In this document: one piece after another, positions 1 through 6,163 of the stretch
Numbering within the stretch: the first letter of the stretch is position 1
Layout of the letters: each line of letters begins with the position of its first letter
Assembly (NCBI GenBank): GCA_014379045.1
Contig: JACMMK010000455.1
Coordinates: forward strand, 1-6,560
DNA from: Burkholderiales bacterium
Lineage (GTDB): Bacteria > Pseudomonadota > Gammaproteobacteria > Burkholderiales > CAIKXV01
Direction: 5' to 3'
Length of the DNA stretch: 6,560 nucleotides
Notes under the pieces: generated by a model
Told to the model about the DNA's origin: nothing
What the model saw: the letters and a program-made list of their open reading frames with translations, nothing else
Databases searched by the model: none
Made by a program: the position numbers and the translations under genes

Positions 1-70
1 CGCGCCCTCCCCGTTCGCCTGAGCGGCATGCGCCGAGGCACGCACGTCCCGAACCGGGCAGAGGCGGCAA

Positions 71-493
71 CTAGCGGTTCAGCGCGTCGCGGATTTCGCG
101 CAGCAGCCGGACCTCTTCGGCGTCGACCGGTGTCACCGGCACGGGCGTTTCGGCCCTCAGGTTGTTGATCCACTTGACGAGCAGGAAGATGATGAACGCG
201 AGTATCAGGAAGTTGATCAGCACCGTGATGAAACTGCCGTAGGCGAACACCGGCACCCCGGCCGACCTGAGGTCGTCCAGGTTGGCCGCAACCCCGGGCG
301 GCACTTCTCTAAGGACGATGAACAGGTTCGAGAAGTCGACGCCGCCGAAGATCCGTCCGATGACCGGCATGATCAGATCGTTCACGGCCGATTCGACGAT
401 CTTGCCGAACGCGGCGCCGATGATCACGCCGACGGCGAGATCCATCACGTTGCCTTTGACTGCGAAGTCCTTGAACTCCTGCACCATGCTCAT
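71..493 (-). CDS. mscL: Large-conductance mechanosensitive channel MscL
   Basis: Encodes a 140-residue inner-membrane channel that opens under high membrane tension and releases solutes during hypo-osmotic shock; the family works as a homopentamer. The N-terminus (MSMVQEFKDFAVKGNVMDLA) and the following GVIIGAAFGKIV are the family signature. TM1 spans about residues 15-45, with the small-residue pore face (G22, G26, A27, A28). A periplasmic loop carries the FGGVDFSNL segment, TM2 is about 86-110 (YGSFITVLINFL onward), and the C-terminal amphipathic helix is EEVRLLREIRDAL. Length matches the family (E. coli 136). The frame is open 14 codons further upstream, but ATG at 493 is chosen because it fits homologues and has an AGGGAGA ribosome binding site about 7 bases before it. 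Identity is certain; the exact start is very likely. Confidence 0.97.
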   Translation of the reverse strand: MSMVQEFKDFAVKGNVMDLAVGVIIGAAFGKIVESAVNDLIMPVIGRIFGGVDFSNLFIVLREVPPGVAANLDDLRSAGVPVFAYGSFITVLINFLILAFIIFLLVKWINNLRAETPVPVTPVDAEEVRLLREIRDALNR

Positions 494-580
494 CGAAAAT
501 CTCCCTCTTTCGCTTTGCACCGAACGCGACGCCAACAGCGATGTCAGTCCGCCAGGCGCTCGCCTCGAACCCTTGAACCG

Positions 581-586
581 ATGATA
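581..586 (-). promoter_or_regulatory. Possible -10 element for mscL
   Basis: On the minus strand this reads TATCAT, five of six matches to the sigma-70 -10 consensus, about 88 bases before the mscL start. No good -35 hexamer lies 16-18 bases upstream (the region is G-rich), so it would be a weak or activator-dependent promoter. The 494-623 leader between the hydroxyacid dehydrogenase and mscL shows no other clear feature. Confidence 0.25.
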
Positions 587-623
587 ACAACGCGCTTGCG
601 CGACCCCAGGCGCCGGCCGCGCG

Positions 624-1604
624 TCAGTCGCGTTGCCCCGTTCGCAGCACTTCCGGATTCACGACATTGATCGGCGCACCACGCTCGAATGCGAGAATCT
701 GGTCGAACGCGCTCTCGAACATCGTTTCGAAACGATCGCGCGTCACATAGCCCACGTGTGGAGAGCAGATCACGTTGTCCATCGTCACCAGCGGATCATG
801 CGCGCCGGTGACGGGTTCCTCGTCGAAAACATCCAGTGCGGCATAGCCAGGTCGACCCGCCTGCAGCGCAGCCAGCAGCGCGCCGTTCTCCACCAACGCG
901 GCACGGCTCGTGTTGACGAACAGCGAATCGGGCTTCATCCGCGCGAGATCGGCAGCGCTGACGATGCCGCGGGTCTCCGGCAGCATCCGCAGGTGTACCG
1001 TCACGATGTCGGCCTCGGCGAAGAACGCCTGCGCGCTCTCTGCTGTGCGGTACCCGTCGTCGTGCGCGCGCTCGATGCTGCCAGCGCGTCCCCATACCAG
1101 CACCCGCATGTCGAAGGCGCGTCCGTACGATGCGACCAGCGCGCCGATCCAGCCGTACCCGAACACGCCGAGCGTCAGGCCGCGCAGACCGCGTCCGAAA
1201 CGGGTCTGCCATCGGCCTTCGCGCAGCGCAGCGGCTTCCTGCGGGATGAACCGCATCGAGGCCAGGATCAGCGCCCAGGTGAGTTCGGCAGTGGTGTACG
1301 AAGGCCCGGTACGACTGGTGCAGACCACGACGCCCCGCGCGGTACAGGCGGCGACGTCGATATGCGGGATCACCCCGGTTTGACTGACGATGCGCAGGTT
1401 GGGCAGTCGATCGAGCAGGCGCGCGGTGATCGGGGTGCGTTCGCGCGACAGCACCAACGCGTCGAAGGGCGCCAGACGGTCGGCGAGCGCATCGACGTCA
1501 GTGAGCGGGTCGCGGAACACGGTGACGCTGCGATCGGCAATCCGCGCGAATGCAGCGAGCGAGGGCACGACGCCGAGAAAGTCATCGAGTACGGCGATGT
1601 TCAA
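624..1604 (-). CDS. D-2-hydroxyacid dehydrogenase family protein
   Basis: A cytoplasmic NAD(P)-dependent oxidoreductase of 326 residues that interconverts a 2-keto acid and a D-2-hydroxy acid, or acts as a phosphoglycerate-dehydrogenase-like enzyme; substrate not determinable. Residues 1-100 form the substrate-domain half. The Rossmann domain starts at LGVFGYGWIG (G149-x-G151-x-x-G154). Catalytic residues are in the expected places: R234 in VNTSRAAL, E263 in DVFDEEP and H283 in SPHVGY. At the end of the second Rossmann strand the sequence is VLVWGR, without the acidic residue typical of NAD-specific members, so NADPH use is possible. Start: the homologous N-terminus is (M)NIAVLDDF, encoded after a TTG codon at 1604 with a GGGGG stretch about 4 bases upstream. 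A GTG at 1670 would add 22 unrelated residues and has no ribosome binding site. It follows the aldehyde dehydrogenase stop by 76 bases, so the two are probably co-transcribed. Confidence 0.92.
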   Translation of the reverse strand: MNIAVLDDFLGVVPSLAAFARIADRSVTVFRDPLTDVDALADRLAPFDALVLSRERTPITARLLDRLPNLRIVSQTGVIPHIDVAACTARGVVVCTSRTGPSYTTAELTWALILASMRFIPQEAAALREGRWQTRFGRGLRGLTLGVFGYGWIGALVASYGRAFDMRVLVWGRAGSIERAHDDGYRTAESAQAFFAEADIVTVHLRMLPETRGIVSAADLARMKPDSLFVNTSRAALVENGALLAALQAGRPGYAALDVFDEEPVTGAHDPLVTMDNVICSPHVGYVTRDRFETMFESAFDQILAFERGAPINVVNPEVLRTGQRD

Positions 1605-1680
1605 CGTGCCCCCGCCACGCCACGCTTCGAACCATGCGCCGGAACGCCGATCGACCTGCGCGCAGCACACGGTTCGGCGT

Positions 1681-3132
1681 TCAGTTCAACTGCGTCACGA
1701 ACTTGGTGACCAGATAGCCGTCGAAGGTCTCGGTGCCCCCCTCGCTGCCGTAGCCGCTGTCCTTCACGCCCCCGAACGGCGTCTCGGACAGCGCGATGCC
1801 GAAGTGATTGATGTTGACCATCCCGGCCTCGATGGCGTTGGCGATGGCCGTCGCGTTGCGCGACGAGCGGGTGAATGCGTAGGAGGCGAGGCCGTAGGGC
1901 AGACTGTTGGCGCGGCGCACGACTTCATCGAAATCCTTGAACCGGACGATCGGCGCGATCGGACCGAACGGTTCCTGCGTCATCAGCCTGGAGTCGTCGG
2001 GCACGTCGGTGATCACCGTCGGCGCAAAGAAGTTGCCGTCGCCTTCGATCCTGGCACCGCCGACCACGACCTTGCCGCCGCGCTGGTCGGCATCATCGAT
2101 GAAACTCTCCATCGTCGGCACGCGCTTCTGGTGCGCGAGCGGACCCATTCGAGTGTCCTTGTCGAGTCCGCTGCCGACCTTGAGCCCGCTGGCAACCTGC
2201 GCAAACTTGTCCAGGAACCGATCATAGGCCTGCTCCTGCACATACATCCGCGACGGCGATACGCAGACCTGCCCGGCGTTGCGATACTTCATGTTCGCGA
2301 GGAGTTCGGCGGCCCGATCGATATCGGCATCGTCGAACACGATGGCAGGGGAATGGCCGCCGAGTTCCATCGTGCACCGTTTCATCAGGGAGCCGGCGAG
2401 CGCGGCGAGCTGCTTGCCGACCGGGACCGAGCCGGTGAACGAAATCTTGCGCACGACCGGTGAGCGGATCAGGTAGTCGGATACCTCGGCCGGCACGCCC
2501 CAGACGAGATTCAAACAGCCCGCGGGCAGGCCGGCATCGGCGAATACCCGGGCGATTGCGACGACGGCGCTGGGCGCGTCTTCCGGACCCTTCAGCACGA
2601 GCGTACAGCCTGCCCCGATCGCCGCGACTACCTTGCGGATCGCCTGGTTGAACGGAAAATTCCAGGGCGTGAACGCCGCACACACACCGATCGGCTCGCG
2701 CAGCACCAGCTGCCGCACGCCGTCGATGCGCGGCGGAATCACCCGCCCGTAGATGCGCCGGCACTCCTCGGCGTGCCACTCGGCATGCTCGGCCCCACCC
2801 ATGACTTCGGCGAGTGCCTCGGCATACGGCTTGCCCATGTCGAGCGTGATGCCGCGGGCGATCTCCGGCGCACGTTCGCGGAACAGGTCAGCGGCGCGCC
2901 GCAATATCTTCGAACGCTCGACCGGCGAACTCCGGTGCCAGGTCTTGAACGCCCGATCCGCGGCAGCCAGCGCAGCGTCGAGGTCCTCGCGCGAGGCGTG
3001 CGGCAGCTTGCCGATCACGGCGCCGGTCGCCGGGTTCAGCACGTCCTGCTGGACGCGTCCGTCGGCAGCAATGAAGATTCCGTCGATGAACAGGGACAGG
3101 TCGGGGTAGACCGGGGCGGTGACGATGTCCAT
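1681..3132 (-). CDS. NAD-type aldehyde dehydrogenase (succinate-semialdehyde dehydrogenase-like)
   Basis: A cytoplasmic ALDH-superfamily enzyme of 483 residues that oxidises an aldehyde to its acid; overall style is closest to succinate-semialdehyde dehydrogenases, but the substrate is inferred only. Visible motifs: FTPWNFPFNQ with the oxyanion-hole Asn (N158); K181 and E184 in KGPEDAP, equivalent to the cofactor-binding Lys and Glu of KxxE, where Glu favours NAD; the FTGSVPVGK nucleotide-binding turn (232-240); MELGGHSP with general base E256; NAGQVC with nucleophile C290; and EPFGP with E387. All catalytic residues are intact and the length is normal. Two adjacent ATGs occur at 3135 and 3132; 3132 is chosen because the AGGAG at 3143-3139 then lies 6 bases away rather than 3. 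It heads a probable two-gene transcript with the 2-hydroxyacid dehydrogenase. A gabD-type role is an alternative name, not shown. Confidence 0.96.
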   Translation of the reverse strand: MDIVTAPVYPDLSLFIDGIFIAADGRVQQDVLNPATGAVIGKLPHASREDLDAALAAADRAFKTWHRSSPVERSKILRRAADLFRERAPEIARGITLDMGKPYAEALAEVMGGAEHAEWHAEECRRIYGRVIPPRIDGVRQLVLREPIGVCAAFTPWNFPFNQAIRKVVAAIGAGCTLVLKGPEDAPSAVVAIARVFADAGLPAGCLNLVWGVPAEVSDYLIRSPVVRKISFTGSVPVGKQLAALAGSLMKRCTMELGGHSPAIVFDDADIDRAAELLANMKYRNAGQVCVSPSRMYVQEQAYDRFLDKFAQVASGLKVGSGLDKDTRMGPLAHQKRVPTMESFIDDADQRGGKVVVGGARIEGDGNFFAPTVITDVPDDSRLMTQEPFGPIAPIVRFKDFDEVVRRANSLPYGLASYAFTRSSRNATAIANAIEAGMVNINHFGIALSETPFGGVKDSGYGSEGGTETFDGYLVTKFVTQLN

Positions 3133-3199
3133 CATGGGCTCCTGAGACACGCGCCGTGCATGTGTCGGCGTGGGATGTTGGTCGGGGTCGGGGACACTG

Positions 3200-3209
3200 C
3201 TTTGCAAAG
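3200..3209. promoter_or_regulatory. 10-bp palindrome upstream of the aldehyde dehydrogenase
   Basis: CTTTGCAAAG is a perfect palindrome about 68 bases before the aldehyde dehydrogenase start and 10-20 bases downstream of the expected start point of the promoter at 3227-3255. That placement would suit a repressor operator, but a single 10-bp palindrome is weak evidence and symmetry does not extend outward. Its AT-rich core stands out in GC-rich surroundings. Confidence 0.25.
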
Positions 3210-3226
3210 TCCACACAGAGCCGTCG

Positions 3227-3255
3227 AGCGTAGCCCGCGCTCCTCAGCGGTTCAA
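3227..3255 (-). promoter_or_regulatory. Candidate sigma-70 promoter for the dehydrogenase pair
   Basis: On the minus strand, TTGAAC (3255-3250, four of six -35 matches) is followed after exactly 17 bases by TACGCT (3232-3227, three of six -10 matches). It lies about 95 bases before the aldehyde dehydrogenase start, in the only sizeable gap (3133-3317) between the peroxidase and the dehydrogenases. The hexamers are poor, so this is tentative. Confidence 0.3.
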
Positions 3256-3272
3256 CTGGTTTCGCGTGCCAC

Positions 3273-3290
3273 CGCCCGATCACTCGGGCG
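3273..3290 (-). terminator. GNRA-loop hairpin after the peroxidase gene (possible terminator)
   Basis: A perfect 7-bp GC-rich stem, CGCCCGA/TCGGGCG, closes a GTGA (GNRA-type) tetraloop in the minus-strand transcript, 27 bases after the peroxidase stop. No T-run follows, so it is not a classical intrinsic terminator. It could mark the 3' end of the upstream transcript or protect it from exonucleases. The structure is seen directly; the role is inferred. Confidence 0.4.
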
Positions 3291-3317
3291 CGCAGCGCCA
3301 GACCGTGACCCGCGCCA

Positions 3318-3920
3318 TCACCTGCGCGTTTCCGCCAGCAGCCGCTCGATTTCGCGCAGCAGTTTTGGATCGTCCGGGGCGACCGCAGAATCGAAACTCT
3401 GGACGCGAGTGCCCGCGCGGTCGATCAGGTATTTGTGGAAATTCCATCCTGGCCGCACGCCTGAGCGCTGGGCAAGCTGGGCATAGAAAGGGTTCGCTTT
3501 GCGTCCGCTCACCTCGGTGCGCTCGAACATCGTGAACGACACGCCGAAATTGAGCTTGCAGAAGTCGGCGATGTCCTTGCTGGTGCCCGTTTCCTGCTGG
3601 CCGAAGTCGTTGGAAGGAAAGCCGACGATCCTGAGTCCGCGCCCGGAAAGCTTGCGATGAACCGCTTCGAGCTGCGCGTATTGCGGCGTGAAACCGCACT
3701 GGCTGGCGGTATTGACAACCATCACGACATCGCCCCGATGCTGGCACAACGACGTCGGCTTGCCGGTGAGCAGGTCGGGGAACACATGATCGAGCAGCGC
3801 CGGACACGCGGCACTCGACGCCGCCAACGCGAATCCCGGGCACCCGGCAACGCCGAGCACGAAAGCCGCCGACCCCAACAGCCGCACCAATGCGCCGCGC
3901 ATGAACGTATTGCCGACCAT
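3318..3920 (-). CDS. Exported cysteine glutathione peroxidase (thioredoxin-type GPx)
   Basis: Reduces hydrogen peroxide or organic hydroperoxides; 200 residues from the chosen start. The N-terminus has a basic stretch and a hydrophobic core (LVRLLGSAAFVLGVAGC). It then offers either a lipobox V-A-G-C with the lipid-bearing cysteine at 27, or a type I signal cleavage after FALA, so the enzyme is probably periplasmic or lipid-anchored; most bacterial GPx lack this. Catalytic signature: NTASQCGFTPQ with peroxidatic C75 (Cys, not selenocysteine), FPSNDFGQQE with Q109, and WNF with W159 and N160. C121 in DFCKLNFGV aligns with the resolving Cys82 of yeast Gpx3, which suggests thioredoxin as reductant; the middle cysteine (FPC in many members) is Ser here. 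Starts at 3920, 3902 and 3938 are all possible and none has a strong ribosome binding site; 3920 has a distant GGAG. It lies 46 bases after the binding-protein gene, so co-transcription is likely. Confidence 0.93.
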   Translation of the reverse strand: MVGNTFMRGALVRLLGSAAFVLGVAGCPGFALAASSAACPALLDHVFPDLLTGKPTSLCQHRGDVVMVVNTASQCGFTPQYAQLEAVHRKLSGRGLRIVGFPSNDFGQQETGTSKDIADFCKLNFGVSFTMFERTEVSGRKANPFYAQLAQRSGVRPGWNFHKYLIDRAGTRVQSFDSAVAPDDPKLLREIERLLAETRR

Positions 3921-3966
3921 CGTGGTCCGACTCCGCATTCTGGATCGACCGAGTCTACCGAAGCGC

Positions 3967-5022
3967 TCAGTCCGCGCGCGCTCCGGACGACTTGACCACA
4001 CTCACCCACTTCGCCAGTTCAGTGCGGATATACGCCTGCAATTGATCGGGGGTGGAGGCAGCCGCGGGATCGAAGCCTGCCGCGCTCATCCGCTCTTTAA
4101 GATCGGCGGCGCCGAGCGCACCGAGGGTGGCGCGGTTCAACCGTTCGATCACGCCCCGCGGGGTCCCCGCCGGTGCCACCAGCGCGTACCAGACCACCAC
4201 GTCGAAACCCGGTACCCCTGCTTCGATCACCGTCGGAACATCGGGCAGTGTGGGTTGTCGCTGCGCGCTGGTGACAGCGAGCGCGCGCAGCTTTCCGGCG
4301 CGCACCTGAGGCAACGCGGACGACAGGCTTGCGAACATGAACTGCAGGCGCCCGGCCAGCAGATCGCTCAACGCCTCGACCGCGCCCTTGTACGGCACGT
4401 GCACGGTCTTGAGGCCTACCACGGTGTTGAACAGTTCGCCCGAGAGGTGCACGGTCGTGCCGCTGCCCGACGAACCGAAGTTCAGTTCACCCGGCTTCGC
4501 ACGCGCGAGCGCGATCAGTTCCTTCACCGAGGACACCGGGATCGCCGGCGCGACGACCAGCACGTTGGGACTGGTCGCGACCATTGCGATCGGGGCGAAG
4601 TCGCGAATCGGATCGTACGGCAGCTTCGCGTACAACCCGGCGTTGATCGCGTGCGTGCCGGTGGTCGCCATCAGCACCGTGTAGCCGTCGGGGTTGCTCT
4701 TGGCGGCGATCGCTGCGGCGATGTTGCCACCGGCCCCGGGACGGTTGTCGACGACGACCGACTGGCGCAGGGCTTCGGCCAGGTTGGGCTGGATCACGCG
4801 CGCGACCAGGTCGCCCGCGCTGCCCGGGGTGAAGGGCGAGATGATGCGCACCGTACGCGTCGGCCAGTTGCGCTCATCGCCCCCGGCCCCGCCCTGCGCG
4901 AAACCGGGAGGCGTCGCGCCGACCAGCAACAGCGAACCACTCACCCACAGCGGCGCCAGCACCCGGCACCCGAACGAGCGCGTCGCGCGCACCGGTCTGC
5001 GACCTTGCGCGACGTCGTTCAT
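3967..5022 (-). CDS. Bug/TctC-family tripartite tricarboxylate transporter solute-binding protein
   Basis: A periplasmic binding protein of 351 residues for a small carboxylate or related ligand; members work with TctAB-type membrane partners, none of which is encoded here, or as orphan receptors. An Arg-rich n-region and hydrophobic stretch (VLAPLWVSGSLLLVGA, 21-36) end in a likely signal cleavage after FAQ (43). Family motifs follow: WPTRTVRIISPFTPG (53-67), the pocket segment SAGDLVAR with D71, VVDNRPGAGG (90-99), NPDGYT (110-115), FGSSGSGT, VPYKG (209-213) and LPDVPT (259-264). The ATG at 5022 overlaps the stop of the preceding gene by four bases (ATGA), which indicates translational coupling and fixes the start; the frame is open for 108 codons upstream but that stretch is the other gene read out of frame. 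The usual AGGxxD is SAGD here. Ligand not predictable. Confidence 0.96.
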   Translation of the reverse strand: MNDVAQGRRPVRATRSFGCRVLAPLWVSGSLLLVGATPPGFAQGGAGGDERNWPTRTVRIISPFTPGSAGDLVARVIQPNLAEALRQSVVVDNRPGAGGNIAAAIAAKSNPDGYTVLMATTGTHAINAGLYAKLPYDPIRDFAPIAMVATSPNVLVVAPAIPVSSVKELIALARAKPGELNFGSSGSGTTVHLSGELFNTVVGLKTVHVPYKGAVEALSDLLAGRLQFMFASLSSALPQVRAGKLRALAVTSAQRQPTLPDVPTVIEAGVPGFDVVVWYALVAPAGTPRGVIERLNRATLGALGAADLKERMSAAGFDPAAASTPDQLQAYIRTELAKWVSVVKSSGARAD

Positions 5023-5915
5023 TGCACCGCGGCAGCAGGCATCACCGTGGTGATGAACCGGTAACTGTTGTTCGCGACGAAACGCGGATCGGTTTTCACG
5101 ATCGCCATGAACGCGCGGTGCCCGACGCGGGTGCGTCCCACCAGGCAGCCGGCGCTGGCGCGGCCGATGTCCGACTTGGGCAGATCGAAACCCCAATGCT
5201 GATTGACGCCGAACATGCCGTCGAACGTCTTGTCCCCGACGCGGTCGAAATCCTGATTGAAATCGCGATGCACGGTGATCGACTTGGTCTGCACCAGCGC
5301 CTCGTGCGCACTCGGGCGGCCGGACATATGCGTGCCGACCGACCACGCCTTGTACTGTCCGAAAGCGATCCGCGCGGCACCGTTGGGATCGAGCTTCTGC
5401 ACCAGCGTGAAGAAGCGGCCGGGTTCACTGGTGGCTTCCCACGCGTCGATGATGTCGGGGTTGCCGGCCCGGTTCACCCGCAACACCACGCGCAGGTCGT
5501 TGAACACGTTGGGCGCATCGGCATTCGGTGTACCGTCCGCGTCGATGCCTTCCAGGTAGACCACGTTGACGCAGTCGGGGTGCCGTGACAGCCAGTGTCC
5601 TTCCTTCTGCATCGCACGCACGATCCGCCCCGCGAAGGTATCGGGAATCGCCAGCGGGAACAGCGCTTCGGCCTGACGCCCCAGCAGCAGGCGTGCCGCC
5701 TCACGATCGATCTGCGTCTTGCCCGGCATGCCCGCCTTGCGCAGAAACTGCGAGACTGCCCACAACGACGCGGGACCGAAGTCGCCGTCGACCGGCGGGT
5801 CGAGCAGTCCGAGCACGCTCAACCGCTGTTGCACATCGCGCGCGAGTGCCTTGTCGGCACCGATCAACGCGAGTGAGATCGTCCGTTCGCTCGATGCGAG
5901 CTCGGTCAGCGTCAT
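5019..5915 (-). CDS. Peptidoglycan-binding-domain protein with L,D-transpeptidase-like C-terminal motif
   Basis: A 298-residue protein. Residues about 22-78 match a PG_binding_1 wall-binding domain (ARDVQQRLSVLGLL, then VDGDFGPASLWAVSQF). The C-terminal half has several conserved-looking blocks: TVHRDFN (215-221), GVNQHWGFD (237-244) and RASAGCLVGRT (252-262). The H240...S255-A-G-C257 arrangement recalls the YkuD L,D-transpeptidase motif (His, then S-x-G-C), so C257 may be a nucleophile; this is inference, and the spacing and flanks are not canonical. I recall similar proteins annotated only as peptidoglycan-binding, without a proven activity. No signal peptide or membrane segment is visible, which is odd for a wall enzyme. 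The start at 5915 is supported by AGGGGAG at 5930-5924, 8 bases upstream. It overlaps the binding-protein gene by ATGA and is probably first in its transcript. Alternatives: a phage-like endolysin or a wall amidase. Confidence 0.82.
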   Translation of the reverse strand: MTLTELASSERTISLALIGADKALARDVQQRLSVLGLLDPPVDGDFGPASLWAVSQFLRKAGMPGKTQIDREAARLLLGRQAEALFPLAIPDTFAGRIVRAMQKEGHWLSRHPDCVNVVYLEGIDADGTPNADAPNVFNDLRVVLRVNRAGNPDIIDAWEATSEPGRFFTLVQKLDPNGAARIAFGQYKAWSVGTHMSGRPSAHEALVQTKSITVHRDFNQDFDRVGDKTFDGMFGVNQHWGFDLPKSDIGRASAGCLVGRTRVGHRAFMAIVKTDPRFVANNSYRFITTVMPAAAVQ

Positions 5916-6008
5916 CTCGTTCTCTCCCCTCGCCAGTGGTGTTGTGTCGGTTCAGGATCGACCGCTATGGATCGGAACGCTCGATCGAATGCAGGTCGAT
6001 CGGCCCTT

Positions 6009-6078
6009 GTTGCAGTTGCAGTTGCAGTTGCAGTTGCAGTTGCAGTTGCAGTTGCAGTTGCAGTTGCAGTTGCAGTTG
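6009..6078. repeat. Hexanucleotide tandem repeat (GTTGCA)11.7
   Basis: Eleven perfect GTTGCA units (6009-6074) are followed by a partial GTTG, with no interruption over 70 bases. The array sits in the divergent intergenic region, 94 bases from the start codon of the wall-binding gene and 135 bases from that of the lipoprotein gene. Such perfect short repeats mutate by slipped-strand mispairing, so copy number is likely to vary among isolates. None of the six reading frames through the unit contains a stop, so open frames across it are expected by chance. Confidence 0.97.
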
Positions 6079-6116
6079 ATACGTGTCCACCCGGCGCGGG
6101 TTGCGCGCGCACATCA

Positions 6117-6163
6117 ACCGGTGAAAATCCGGGGCAGGTGGATTATGCTGCTCTGACCGGTGA
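6117..6163. repeat. Direct repeat ACCGGTGA bracketing the promoter
   Basis: ACCGGTGA occurs at 6117-6124 and again at 6156-6163, 39 bases apart; each copy contains the palindrome ACCGGT and is followed by a related TCCGGGG or TCGGGAA. The first overlaps the candidate -35 element and the second falls at the expected transcription start, a layout that would suit a dimeric regulator. Two 8-mers in a GC-rich region could also be chance. Confidence 0.4.
6121..6149 (+). promoter_or_regulatory. Candidate sigma-70 promoter for the lipoprotein gene
   Basis: GTGAAA (6121-6126, four of six -35 matches) and TATGCT (6144-6149, four of six -10 matches) are separated by exactly 17 bases. The predicted start near 6156 gives a leader of about 57 bases before the ATG at 6213. 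No comparable pair was found for the minus-strand gene starting at 5915, whose promoter should lie between 5930 and the repeat array or within the array. Confidence 0.4.

Noticed and set aside
1..70. Region downstream of mscL examined for a gene or terminator
   Set aside because: No open frame of note; the only inverted pair (CCCG/CGGG) is four bases long with no T-run.
591..602. CGCGCAAGCGCG hairpin followed by TTGTTAT on the minus strand, as a terminator of the hydroxyacid dehydrogenase
   Set aside because: Only a 4-bp stem with a CAAG loop and a poor T-tract; too weak to call, and it abuts the candidate mscL -10.
633..1709. Long open frame on the plus strand opposite the hydroxyacid dehydrogenase
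   Set aside because: It has no recognisable domains and an Arg/His-rich composition, and mirrors a well-conserved minus-strand gene; long antisense frames are expected at this GC content.
1390..2463. 357-codon plus-strand open frame spanning the two dehydrogenase genes
   Set aside because: It crosses two intact minus-strand genes and their junction and shows no domain; an antisense shadow.
3901..5064. 387-codon plus-strand open frame opposite the binding protein
   Set aside because: Low-complexity Arg/His/Gly-rich translation with no motifs; the minus strand carries clear Bug-family motifs across the same bases.
5956..6002. Four GATCG sites at 13-15 base spacing near the repeat array
   Set aside because: CGATCG-type words are common in GC-rich proteobacterial DNA and the spacing is not exact; no support for a regulatory or methylation cluster.
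5585..6156. Plus-strand frames through the repeat that encode Cys-Ser or Leu-Gln repeats
   Set aside because: The hexamer lacks stops in every frame, so these are by-products; they begin inside the wall-binding gene in antisense and have no ribosome binding site.
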